From Nocardia xishanensis NBRC 101358 (lineage in GTDB: Bacteria; Actinomycetota; Actinomycetes; Mycobacteriales; Mycobacteriaceae): a DNA stretch of 64,000 nt. The translations under genes were made by a program, and so were the position numbers. The notes beneath the pieces are model-generated. The model did not search any database and had not been told where the DNA came from. It saw only the letters and a program-made list of their open reading frames with translations. Positions 27,591-35,298 of the stretch are shown in pieces. Where the stretch lies: NCBI RefSeq assembly GCF_001613365.1, contig NZ_BDCF01000006.1, positions 1 through 64,000 of the forward strand, read 5' to 3'. Positions within the stretch are counted from its first letter, which is position 1. Every line of letters starts with the position of its first letter.

Positions 27591-28910
27591 ATGACTGCTG
27601 TTGTGGACCAGAGCTGTGCCGCCCTCGCCCGGGTATCGGGTGACGACCTGCCTGTGCCGCTCGTCCAGGGCGGAACCAGCACCTACGCCAACTTCGACCA
27701 CGCCGCGAGCGCGCCCGCGCTGGCCCAGGTCACCGACCGGATTCAGCGCCTGCTGCCGTACTACGCCAGCGTGCACCGCGGTGCGGGCTACGCCTCGCGC
27801 ATCTCCACCGAGTGCTACGAGGCCGCGCGCGGTTCGGTCGCCCGTTTTCTCGACGCCGCCGACGATCAGGTGGTGGTGTTCACCCGCAACACCACCGACT
27901 CGCTGAACCTGCTCGCCGCGTGCGTCCCCGGCGAGACGGTAGTGCTCGACATCGAGCATCACGCCAATTTCCTGCCCTGGACGCGCAACGGCCGTCGCGT
28001 GGTGCGCGCCGCCGACACCATCGCCGAGACCGTCCGCTTGCTGGTGGCCGAGCTGTGCAGCAAGCCCGCCGCGCTGCTCGCGGTCACCGGGGCTTCGAAC
28101 GTCACCGGCGAGGTGCTGCCGCTGGAGCGGCTCGCCGAAATCGCGCACCAGTGCGGCGCGCGCATTCTGGTCGACGCGGCACAGCTCGCGCCGCATCGTC
28201 GAATCAGCCTGCGCGAGAAGGGGATCGACTACCTCGCCTTTTCCGGTCACAAGCTGTACGCACCCTTCGGCGCCGGTGTGCTCGTCGGCCGCCGCGACTG
28301 GCTCGACCAAGCCGAGCCCTATCTCGCGGGCGGCGGCGCGGTCCGCTCGGTGAGCGCCGAGCGCACCGAATGGGCGCCCGCTCCGCAACGCCACGAGGCC
28401 GGATCGCCGAACGTGCTCGGCGTTGCCGCGCTCGCCGCCGCATGCGACGCGCTCGCCGCGATCGATCCCGATGGGTTGATCGCCCACGAGCGCCTGCTCG
28501 CCGAGCGCCTGCGCGACGGACTGTGTGCCATCCCCGGCGTCGAGACGCTGCGCATCTTCTGCGACAGCCCCGACACGGTCGGCATCGTGGCCTTCACCGT
28601 CGCCGGCTTCGCCCCCGGTCATGTCGCCGCCTACCTCTCGGCCGAACACGCCATCGGCGTCCGCGACGGCCGCTTCTGCGCGCACCCGCTGCTCGCCCGC
28701 CTGGGCCTCGACGGCGCACTGCGTGCCAGCATCGGCCTCGGCACCACCGCCGCCGACATCGACCGCCTCGTCGCCGCCGTCGCCACCCTCGTCGAGCACG
28801 GCCCCTCCTGGAACTACGCCCAGACCGACGGCCTCTGGAACCCCACCCCCGAAACCCGCCCCTTCACCGCCGACCCCGCCACCGGCGCCGCCCCCTGCCT
28901 CATCGCCTAG
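27591..28910 (+). CDS. Class V aminotransferase / cysteine desulfurase-like PLP enzyme
   Basis: 439 residues, fold type I. The PLP lysine lies in A-F-S-G-H-K-L-Y-A-P-F-G-A-G, the usual class V motif; D-A-A-Q-L-A-P-H holds the Asp that contacts the pyridine nitrogen, and an early H-A-A-S-A-P strand matches SufS/NifS/CsdA relatives. It is not a standard SufS: no SUF genes are near, and the C-terminal ~40 residues are a proline- and threonine-rich addition. The SAM-IV riboswitch in its leader points to sulfur amino acid metabolism, for instance sulfur release from a cysteine or homocysteine derivative. ATG 27591 is preceded in frame by GTG 27588. Confidence 0.9.
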   Translation: MTAVVDQSCAALARVSGDDLPVPLVQGGTSTYANFDHAASAPALAQVTDRIQRLLPYYASVHRGAGYASRISTECYEAARGSVARFLDAADDQVVVFTRNTTDSLNLLAACVPGETVVLDIEHHANFLPWTRNGRRVVRAADTIAETVRLLVAELCSKPAALLAVTGASNVTGEVLPLERLAEIAHQCGARILVDAAQLAPHRRISLREKGIDYLAFSGHKLYAPFGAGVLVGRRDWLDQAEPYLAGGGAVRSVSAERTEWAPAPQRHEAGSPNVLGVAALAAACDALAAIDPDGLIAHERLLAERLRDGLCAIPGVETLRIFCDSPDTVGIVAFTVAGFAPGHVAAYLSAEHAIGVRDGRFCAHPLLARLGLDGALRASIGLGTTAADIDRLVAAVATLVEHGPSWNYAQTDGLWNPTPETRPFTADPATGAAPCLIA

Positions 28911-28945
28911 CGCGCCGGGCGACAGGATCCGCCGAAACCCCGAAA

Positions 28946-28977
28946 ATAGCGCAGATGCTATATAGCATCTGCGCTAT
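28946..28977. promoter_or_regulatory. 32-bp perfect palindrome, toxin-antitoxin operator
   Basis: A 32-base perfect palindrome with half-site ATAGCGCAGATGCTAT. It covers the first two bases of the toxin start codon (ATG 28976), so a protein bound here would block both transcription and translation of the locus. The expected binder is the XRE antitoxin encoded 350 bases downstream, alone or with toxin. Confidence 0.8.
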
Positions 28978-29331
28978 GGGATGGGGTACAGTCGAGTTGG
29001 AGCCGGAGGTACGCGCGTGGCTGGAAGCTCTTCCGTCCACGATGTTCGCCAGGGCGGCGTTCCATATCGACCTATTGGCCGACGTGGGATCACTGCTCGG
29101 CGAACCGCACACTCGCCAGCTGGACGGAAAGCTGCGGGAGCTGCGGTTCTACCTCGATAGCAACGCTTTCCGGGTGACCTACTGGATAGCCTCGGGTGCC
29201 GGATCGTGTTGCTTACTGTGTTCGCCAAGACGCGGATGCGGGAGCGGGCTGAGATCGAGCGAGCGCGGCGCGCTATGGAGCGCTGTGTCGCCGAGCGGCA
29301 TACGGCCGAGGAGGTTGGTAACCATGGGTGA
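28976..29331 (+). pseudogene. RelE/HigB-like toxin, frameshifted
   Basis: The first 75 codons, in the frame of ATG 28976, read like a RelE/Gp49-type toxin (L-R-E-L-R-F-Y-L then F-R-V-T-Y-W-I-A-S-G). Near 29195-29202 this frame goes wrong, and the family C-terminus continues in the next frame: I-V-L-L-T-V-F-A-K-T-R-M-R-E-R-A-E-I-E-R-A, ending at TGA 29329-29331. One missing base, or two extra, explains this. The intact protein would be an mRNA interferase of about 118 residues. The restored frame overlaps the antitoxin start by eight bases, as in working higBA loci. A sequencing error is possible. Confidence 0.85.
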
Positions 29332-29617
29332 GCGATCGGACTGGTCGGAGATCCGGGACCGGAGGATGCAAGAGCCCGGTGCGGAAGAGGCTTATGCCGC
29401 CGCGCGATTGGCCTATCAGCTCGGTCGCGCCATCCGCCAGATGCGTGAGGACCGCGGATGGAGTCAGACGACGCTCGCTCAGGCCGCGGGCATGACTCAG
29501 TCGGCCGTAGCGCGGTTCGAAGCGGGCGGGACCATTCCGAGCCTGCCCGTGCTCGAGCGGCTGGCAGGCGCTCTGGACGCGGACCTCGTCGTCGAGGTGA
29601 AACCCCGGGTCGCGTAG
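29324..29617 (+). CDS. XRE-family antitoxin (HigA-like)
   Basis: 97 residues starting at ATG 29324 behind GAGGAGGTTGG. An N-terminal acidic helix is followed by a complete helix-turn-helix: Q-M-R-E-D-R-G-W-S-Q-T-T-L-A-Q-A-A-G-M and then S-A-V-A-R-F-E-A-G. It should neutralise the upstream toxin and repress the operon at the 32-bp palindrome. The gene is intact although the toxin frame is broken, so it may now act only as a regulator. Confidence 0.9.
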   Translation: MGERSDWSEIRDRRMQEPGAEEAYAAARLAYQLGRAIRQMREDRGWSQTTLAQAAGMTQSAVARFEAGGTIPSLPVLERLAGALDADLVVEVKPRVA

Positions 29618-29705
29618 GCCGCCGGGGTTACCGCTTCACGGCCGGTTCGGCGTGGTCTCGGCGGGATACTATCGGCGAGACCGTTTCCCGACCTGAGGTG
29701 GACCG

Positions 29706-30305
29706 ATGAGCATTCTGCCTGCGTGGGCGACCGATCCGGGTGCGTTGCTCATCACGGAGGCGGGCTACGACGCGCTGCCGGAGGATGTGCAGCGGCAGAT
29801 CGAAGTCATCGATGGTCACGTCATCTTCTGCCGCAGTGGCAGTTTTCAGCACAACAATGTGGCCCGGCGGCTGGCCAATGCTCTAGAGCAGGCGCGTCCG
29901 GCCGAACCGTGCACCGGTGTGGTCATCGACTTCGAGATGCACTACGTCAACGGCAGGCCGGGTAGTCCCGGGTTCTCCTTCCGCAGGCCTGATGTGGTGT
30001 TGCACCGGTGCGTCGAGGAGGATCGCAAGCTCACCACCGCCGACGCGCTGCTGGTCGTCGAGGTCGTGTCACCGGGCTCGGAGTACACCGACACCGTCGA
30101 CAAGCGGGCCGAGTACGCGCACGAGGGGATTCCGCTCTATCTGGTGGTGCACCTCGATGCCGAGCGCCGGGTGAAGATCGTTCAGGAGTACCGGCTGGAT
30201 TGGGCCAGTCGCTCCTATCGGCTGGCTGAAACGCACCAGGACGCCTTGCGACTGACCGGCCCGTTCCCGGTGGAGGTCGCGTTCAAGGAGCTGGACGGCG
30301 CCTGA
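29706..30305 (+). CDS. Uma2 family endonuclease-like protein (DUF820)
   Basis: 199 residues of the PD-(D/E)XK fold. The nuclease residues are in place: D-V-V-L near residue 98, then E-V-V-S-P-G-S and the later K-R-A-E-Y-A, which together supply Asp, Glu and Lys. Uma2 proteins are common, often multi-copy, and of unknown role. It lies 90 bases after the antitoxin on the same strand. Confidence 0.88.
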   Translation: MSILPAWATDPGALLITEAGYDALPEDVQRQIEVIDGHVIFCRSGSFQHNNVARRLANALEQARPAEPCTGVVIDFEMHYVNGRPGSPGFSFRRPDVVLHRCVEEDRKLTTADALLVVEVVSPGSEYTDTVDKRAEYAHEGIPLYLVVHLDAERRVKIVQEYRLDWASRSYRLAETHQDALRLTGPFPVEVAFKELDGA

Positions 30306-30310
30306 GTCGC

Positions 30311-30862
30311 TCAGTCCTCCAGGGAGGACGGGCGGTGGTAGCGGCCGTTGTAGTAGAGCAGGGGTGCGGCGGCGGGCTTTTCGTCTGTGCTGTCGTGGAC
30401 ACGGGTGGCCAGGCCGACGACGAAGGTGTGGTCGCCGATGGGAATGAGTTGCTGGACGACGGCGCGGATCCAGATCGGGGTGCCGTGCAGGACGGGTTCG
30501 CCGGTGTCCAGAGTGGTCCACAGGGAGCGGTCGGTGAAGCGTTCCTCGGCCGTACGCGCGAAGCGCTTGGCGATGTGCTGCTGATGTTCGCCGAGGAAGT
30601 GGATGACCACGGAGTCGGCGTCGAGCATCGCGGCCATGCTGGACGAGGTGTGCGCGATGTTGAACGACACCAACGGCGGTTCCAGCGAGAGCGAGGCGAA
30701 CGAGGTGGCGGTGAAGCCGACCGGCCCCTTCGGGCAGGAGAGCGTGACCACGGTGACACCCGCCGGATAGTGGCGCATGGACGCGCGGTACTGCTCGGCG
30801 GTGATTCCGCTCAGATCGTCGGGAATCCGGACGCCGGTGCGCGGGTGCGGTGCTTCGGTCAC
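30311..30862 (-). CDS. Flavin reductase family protein
   Basis: 183 residues from GTG 30862. The sequence has the split-barrel FMN-binding pattern of HpaC/RutF-type enzymes: [11 protein letters not shown], then [19 protein letters not shown] and a C-terminal [10 protein letters not shown]. These small enzymes reduce FMN or FAD with NAD(P)H and pass it to a partner monooxygenase. No partner gene is adjacent, so the role is open. Confidence 0.9.
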   Translation of the reverse strand: MTEAPHPRTGVRIPDDLSGITAEQYRASMRHYPAGVTVVTLSCPKGPVGFTATSFASLSLEPPLVSFNIAHTSSSMAAMLDADSVVIHFLGEHQQHIAKRFARTAEERFTDRSLWTTLDTGEPVLHGTPIWIRAVVQQLIPIGDHTFVVGLATRVHDSTDEKPAAAPLLYYNGRYHRPSSLED

Positions 30863-30961
30863 ATGACGAAGCTACGCCCGATTCCCCTTCGCCGGACCGG
30901 CCATTTGATGTTCGATTGCCGTTCGCCCGGGAAGCCCGCAGGTCGCGAACGGGTGTGAGAC

Positions 30962-31438
30962 TCAGTCCACATCGATGGGCAGCCCGGCGGTGATCCGCAC
31001 CAACTCGCGGAACGACGTGCGGAACAGCGTGTTCGGATGCCCGCCCGCCGCCCACACCTCCGGGTGCCTGGCCAGCGCGTTGTCGACCCAGGTCGGCAGG
31101 TTGGTGGGATGTCCGACCGGCGCGACACCGCCGAGCGGCTGACCGGTCACCTGGCGCACCAGCTCGGCGGGCGCGCGGGTGAGCGTGCCTTCCAGGCGCG
31201 CGCCGGTCTGCTTCAGATCCACCTGGTGCGCGCCGGAGACCAGCAGCAGCACCGGGTCGTCGTCGAGCAGGAACACCAGCGATTTGATGATCGCGCCCAC
31301 CTCGACGCCGAGGGCGCGCGCCGCGTCGGCGGCGGTGCGGGTGGGTGTCGGCTGATTGAGGATGACGCCGTGATGGCCGCGCGCGATCAGTGTGTCCGCG
31401 ACTCGGCAGGCGACCGGAGGTAGCTGGGCCCTGCTCAT
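30962..31438 (-). CDS. YbaK/EbsC family aminoacyl-tRNA deacylase
   Basis: 158 residues, the normal length. The family core shows: K-S-L-V-F-L-L-D-D-D-P-V-L-L-L-V-S-G with the essential Lys, and G-G-V-A-P-V-G-H near the C-terminal half. These proteins clear mischarged tRNA, most often Cys-tRNA(Pro), in trans. Single gene; neighbours give no further hint. Confidence 0.9.
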   Translation of the reverse strand: MSRAQLPPVACRVADTLIARGHHGVILNQPTPTRTAADAARALGVEVGAIIKSLVFLLDDDPVLLLVSGAHQVDLKQTGARLEGTLTRAPAELVRQVTGQPLGGVAPVGHPTNLPTWVDNALARHPEVWAAGGHPNTLFRTSFRELVRITAGLPIDVD

Positions 31439-31554
31439 GAAACCAGAGTAAGCGGCCCGGCGCGTCCGTTCGGGCCATGCGCGATTTCTCGGCGGACTTC
31501 GTCGGGTTCCGCCCGGCGAACGATTGCGGGCGGTACGCGGGACGGGTGCGTCGC

Positions 31555-31884
31555 TCAGTACTCCGGATAGCCCTCGGCCGGTCCGAGCATCGTGCTGATC
31601 CGCTCCTTCGTTATCCGCGACAGCTCAGCGGCGCACTGCGGATCACGGCACGAAATTGTTTCGTGGACAACGCATTCCAGCGCGCGATCCAGATCGTCGG
31701 GGGAGAGCGCGAGCAGCTCGGCGTCGGCCTTGGCCAGCAGCGCGTCGCGGTCGGGATAGGGCCGCGCGTCCGCGAGCGTGACCGCCCAGGTGACGTTGCC
31801 GCAGCATTCGAACATGGCGTGTACGGCGCGACCGTGCGGCAGGGTGTTGAAGCGGTCGAGGCCGATTCCGTGATGCATCAGCAT
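31555..31884 (-). CDS. OHCU decarboxylase-like protein
   Basis: 109 residues. ATG 31884 follows GGGAGG by six bases. The first 70 residues match the ureidoimidazoline (OHCU) decarboxylase domain: D-R-F-N-T-L-P near the start, F-E-C-C-G-N-V-T-W-A, R-P-Y-P and A-D-A-E-L-L. The family motif H-P-x-I-G is missing; instead there is V-V-H-E-T-I-S, and the protein is shorter than the usual ~160-170. No other urate-pathway genes are nearby, so it may have another substrate. Confidence 0.7.
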   Translation of the reverse strand: MLMHHGIGLDRFNTLPHGRAVHAMFECCGNVTWAVTLADARPYPDRDALLAKADAELLALSPDDLDRALECVVHETISCRDPQCAAELSRITKERISTMLGPAEGYPEY

Positions 31885-32085
31885 GATTGCCTCCCAGCCC
31901 GGTGCGTTGGTTTGCTGACGGGACAATGATCCGCCTCACGCGGAGGTGGGAACCACTGCGATGCAGATGTTTTGCACAGGATTAACAGACCACGCCGAGC
32001 CGCCGACGGACCGCCCGCCGGCCCCGTTCCGCTGCCGCCTTGGATCCGCCGGGCCGGCCGGACAGGAAGCGTATACGCTGTACAA

Positions 32086-32907
32086 ATGACTGATTGGCAG
32101 GCTTTCACCGTCGAGACCAAGGACCACGTCGCGCAGGTGACGCTGACCGGTCCCGGCAAGGGCAATGCGATGGGCCCTGACTTCTGGCGCGAACTTCCCG
32201 AGATCTTCCGCGGGCTCGACGCGGACCCGGAGGTGCGCGCCATCGTGCTCACCGGCTCGGGCGAGCACTTCTCCTACGGGCTCGACCTCCCCGCCATGGC
32301 GGGCACCTTCGGTCCGCTGCTCGCCGACAAGGCGCTGGCCGCCCCGCGCACCGACTTCCTCAAGGAGATCCGGCGGATGCAGGCTTCGGTCACCGCGGTG
32401 GCCGAGTGCACCAAGCCGGTCATCGCGGCGATCTCCGGCTGGTGCATCGGCGGCGGCCTCGACCTGGTCGCGGCCGTCGACATCCGCCTGGCCAGCGCGG
32501 ACGCCAAGTTCAGCCTGCGCGAGGCCAAGGTCGCGATCGTCGCCGACATCGGTTCGCTGCACCGGCTGCCCGGCATCATCGGCGAGGGGCACCTGCGTGA
32601 GCTTGCCTACACCGGCAAGGACATCGACGCCGCGCGCGCCGAGAAGATCGGCCTGATCAACGACGTGTTCCCGGACCAGGACGCGGTGCTGGACGCGGCG
32701 CACGCCATGGCGCGCGAGATCGCCGCCAACCCGCCGCTGGTGGTGCAGGGCGTGAAGGACGTGCTGGATCAGAAGCGCGCCACAGAGGTGGCCGAGGGTC
32801 TGCGCTACGTGTCGGCGTGGAACGCGGCCTTCCTGCCTTCGGAGGACCTGACCGAGGCCATTCAGGCCGTCTTCGAGAAGCGCGCTCCGCAGTTCAAGGG
32901 TCGCTGA
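32086..32907 (+). CDS. Enoyl-CoA hydratase/isomerase family protein
   Basis: 273 residues of the crotonase fold. The oxyanion residues fall in F-S-Y-G-L-D-L and S-G-W-C-I-G-G-G-L-D-L; the catalytic region is V-A-D-I-G-S-L-H-R-L-P, with Asp/Gly where classic hydratases have Glu, resembling dienoyl-CoA isomerase (ECH1-like) proteins. ATG 32086 is chosen; upstream codons to 31972 are not family-like. It probably isomerises or hydrates acyl-CoA in fatty acid breakdown. Confidence 0.9.
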   Translation: MTDWQAFTVETKDHVAQVTLTGPGKGNAMGPDFWRELPEIFRGLDADPEVRAIVLTGSGEHFSYGLDLPAMAGTFGPLLADKALAAPRTDFLKEIRRMQASVTAVAECTKPVIAAISGWCIGGGLDLVAAVDIRLASADAKFSLREAKVAIVADIGSLHRLPGIIGEGHLRELAYTGKDIDAARAEKIGLINDVFPDQDAVLDAAHAMAREIAANPPLVVQGVKDVLDQKRATEVAEGLRYVSAWNAAFLPSEDLTEAIQAVFEKRAPQFKGR

Positions 32908-32956
32908 GCGGTTCGGCAGAGAATTTCGTTTGCCCCGGCCGTCCACGCACCGACAT

Positions 32957-32990
32957 ACTTGCGATGAACAACTAATTGATTGACGCAAGT
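32957..32990. promoter_or_regulatory. Inverted repeat upstream of marR, candidate operator
   Basis: ACTTGCG (32957-32963) and CGCAAGT (32984-32990) flank an AT-rich core with CAACTAATTG, ending 14 bases before the MarR start. The position fits autoregulation of the marR-efflux operon. Confidence 0.5.
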
Positions 32991-33004
32991 AAAGGTGGCG
33001 GTGC

Positions 33005-33508
33005 GTGGACGCGGACGACCTGTCGATCGACACCATCGCGGTGCAACTCACCCGGCTGCAACGCATCCGGGATCGGACCGCCCTGCAGATCCATACCAAG
33101 GACGGCGTGGACCCGGCCGTCTTCGCGGTGCTGTTCCGGCTGCTCTGCGACGGCCCGATGCGCTCGGGCGCGCTGGCCGAGGCGGTGTACTCGGACGCGT
33201 CGACGGTCAGTCGTCAGGTCGCCCAGCTGGTCGAGCGGGAGCTGGTCCGCAGGACGGCCGACCCGGCCGACGGACGCGCCACGGTGCTCGAGGTGACCGA
33301 GCGCGGCCGCGAGGTCGCCGAGCAGATCCGCAGGCGCCGCCACGACAACCTCACCCGCGTGATGGCCGAATGGACGCCGGAGAACCGGACGCTGTTCGCG
33401 AACCTGCTGTGCCAGTTCGTCGACGATTTCGAACGCGCCAGGCCCGCGATGGTCGCGAGCCTCCCGCACGCGGGTGTGAAGGCCAGTGGAACGGAGAACG
33501 ATTCGTGA
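33005..33508 (+). CDS. MarR family transcriptional regulator
   Basis: 167 residues, GTG start. The winged helix is clear: L-A-E-A-V-Y-S-D-A-S-T-V-S-R-Q-V-A-Q-L-V-E as recognition helices and D-P-A-D-G-R-A-T-V-L-E-V-T as the wing. First gene of a four-gene run; its TGA overlaps the GTG of the MFS gene. MarR proteins usually repress a linked efflux pump and release DNA when a drug-like ligand binds. Confidence 0.93.
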   Translation: MDADDLSIDTIAVQLTRLQRIRDRTALQIHTKDGVDPAVFAVLFRLLCDGPMRSGALAEAVYSDASTVSRQVAQLVERELVRRTADPADGRATVLEVTERGREVAEQIRRRRHDNLTRVMAEWTPENRTLFANLLCQFVDDFERARPAMVASLPHAGVKASGTENDS

Positions 33509-35298
33509 GTGCGCCGGCCGCCGTGGCTTCACCAGTTGGTTTCAGCCATCGGCAGATCCTCACCATTCTGAGCGGGCTCATGCTCGGCATGCTGCTCGCC
33601 TCGCTCGACCAGACCATCGTCTCGACGGCGATCCGCACCATCGCCGACGACCTCGACGGCTATGCGCTTCAGGCGTGGGCCACCACCGCCTACCTGATCA
33701 CCGCCACCCTCGCCACGCCGCTGTACGGCAAGTTGTCCGACATGTTCGGCCGCAAGCCCTTCTTCATGGCGGCCATCAGCATCTTCGTGGTCGGCTCGCT
33801 GCTGTGCACGCTCGCGCAGTCGATGTACCAGCTGGCCGCGTTCCGCGCCGTGCAGGGCGCCGGCGCGGGCGGACTGATGTCGCTGGCCTTGGCCATCCTC
33901 GGCGATATCGTCAGCCCGCGCGAGCGCGCTCGCTACCAGGGCTACTTCCTCGCGGTGTTCGGCACCTCCAGCGTGATCGGCCCGGTGCTCGGCGGTGTAC
34001 TCGCGGGCGAGGACACGATCCTCGGCATCAGCGGCTGGCGCTGGGTGTTCCTGGTCAACGTGCCGTTGGGCGTCTTCGCGCTGGCGGTGGTGTCGCGGGT
34101 GCTGCGTCTGCCGAAGCGGCCGCACTCGACCGACCGGGTCGACTGGCTGGGTGTGCTCGTCCTGGCCGTCGGCCTGGTGCCGCTGCTCATCGTCGCTGAA
34201 CAGGGGCGCGAATGGGGTTGGGGCAGCGGTCGTTCGCTCGCCTGCTACGTGATCGGGGCGCTCGGCATCGCCGGGTTCGTCGTGGTCGAGAAGGGACTGA
34301 AGGACGCGGCGCTGATTCCGCTGCGCATCTTCGCCAACCGGACCTTCGCGCTCGGGGTCGTCATCTCGTTCGTGGTCGGCGCGGCCATGTTCGGCGGTAT
34401 CTCGCTCTTGCCGCAGTACCTCCAGGTGGTGCGCGGGGCGAGCCCGACGCTGGCCGGTCTTCAGATGCTGCCGATGGTGCTGGGAATGATGACCGGGTCG
34501 ATCGTCTCGGGTCAGTTGATCTCGCGGACCGGGCGCTACCGGATCTTCCCGATCATCGGGGCGAGCACCCTCACCCTGGGCCTGTTCCTGCTGCACTTCC
34601 TCGACGCGGACACCCCGCTGGTGCTGGCCATGCTCTTCATGGCCTGCGCCGGCTTCGGCCTCGGCAACCTCATGCAGCCGCTCACCCTGGCATTGCAGAA
34701 CGCGCTGCCGCCCAAGGACATGGGCGTCTCGACGGCGTCGGCCACCTTCTTCCGGCAGATCGGCGGCACGCTGGGCGTCGCGGTGTTCCTCTCCATCCTG
34801 TTCGCGCAGCTGACGCCGAATATCAGCGACGAACTGCACACCGCGGCTAGCGACCCGAAGTTCGGGCAGGCGGTGCTCGCCGGTGCGCAGAGCACCAACC
34901 CGGCCGACGCGGCGCTGGCGAAAGGCCTGCTCGCCCAGGACACTTCGGCGGCAGGCGAGGTGCTGCGGGACAGCTCGATCGTCCAGCAGCTGAGCCCGGA
35001 GTTGGCCAGGCCCTTCCAGGTGGGCTTCGCCGACTCCATGTCGGCGGTGTTCCTAGCGGTCACCGGCCTCGCGCTGGTCGCGCTGGTGCTTGTGCTGTTC
35101 TGGAAGGAGGTGCCGCTGCGCTCGGTCGGCGGCATCCAGGCGGCGAACGCCAAGGCCGAATCGGCGGTCGAGGTCGAGGCGCGTGTGGTGGAGCAGACCG
35201 GACTGCCGCTGCCGGGCGGCGCGGTCGTGGAGCCGCCGCTCGATCAGAGCGCGCGGCCCGAGGGCGCGCGGCGCGGCGTCGACGGTCCCGATTCGTGA
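33505..35298 (+). CDS. MFS multidrug efflux transporter (DHA2/EmrB type)
   Basis: 597 residues with 14 hydrophobic segments. N-terminal L-A-S-L-D-Q-T-I-V-S-T-A-I is the DHA2 helix-1 motif, G-K-L-S-D-M-F-G-R-K is motif A, and G-G-V-L-A-G...S-G-W-R-W-V-F-L-V-N-V-P-L-G is motif C. It exports drugs or cationic compounds with proton antiport. It begins within the marR stop (GTGA) and ends in an overlap with the histidine kinase gene, so all are co-transcribed. The last ~70 residues are a cytoplasmic polar tail. Confidence 0.93.
   Translation: MSAPAAVASPVGFSHRQILTILSGLMLGMLLASLDQTIVSTAIRTIADDLDGYALQAWATTAYLITATLATPLYGKLSDMFGRKPFFMAAISIFVVGSLLCTLAQSMYQLAAFRAVQGAGAGGLMSLALAILGDIVSPRERARYQGYFLAVFGTSSVIGPVLGGVLAGEDTILGISGWRWVFLVNVPLGVFALAVVSRVLRLPKRPHSTDRVDWLGVLVLAVGLVPLLIVAEQGREWGWGSGRSLACYVIGALGIAGFVVVEKGLKDAALIPLRIFANRTFALGVVISFVVGAAMFGGISLLPQYLQVVRGASPTLAGLQMLPMVLGMMTGSIVSGQLISRTGRYRIFPIIGASTLTLGLFLLHFLDADTPLVLAMLFMACAGFGLGNLMQPLTLALQNALPPKDMGVSTASATFFRQIGGTLGVAVFLSILFAQLTPNISDELHTAASDPKFGQAVLAGAQSTNPADAALAKGLLAQDTSAAGEVLRDSSIVQQLSPELARPFQVGFADSMSAVFLAVTGLALVALVLVLFWKEVPLRSVGGIQAANAKAESAVEVEARVVEQTGLPLPGGAVVEPPLDQSARPEGARRGVDGPDS

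Noticed and set aside
27591..28910. SufS of a SUF cluster
   Set aside because: No sufB, sufD, sufC or sufU neighbours, and a SAM riboswitch points to sulfur amino acid metabolism instead.
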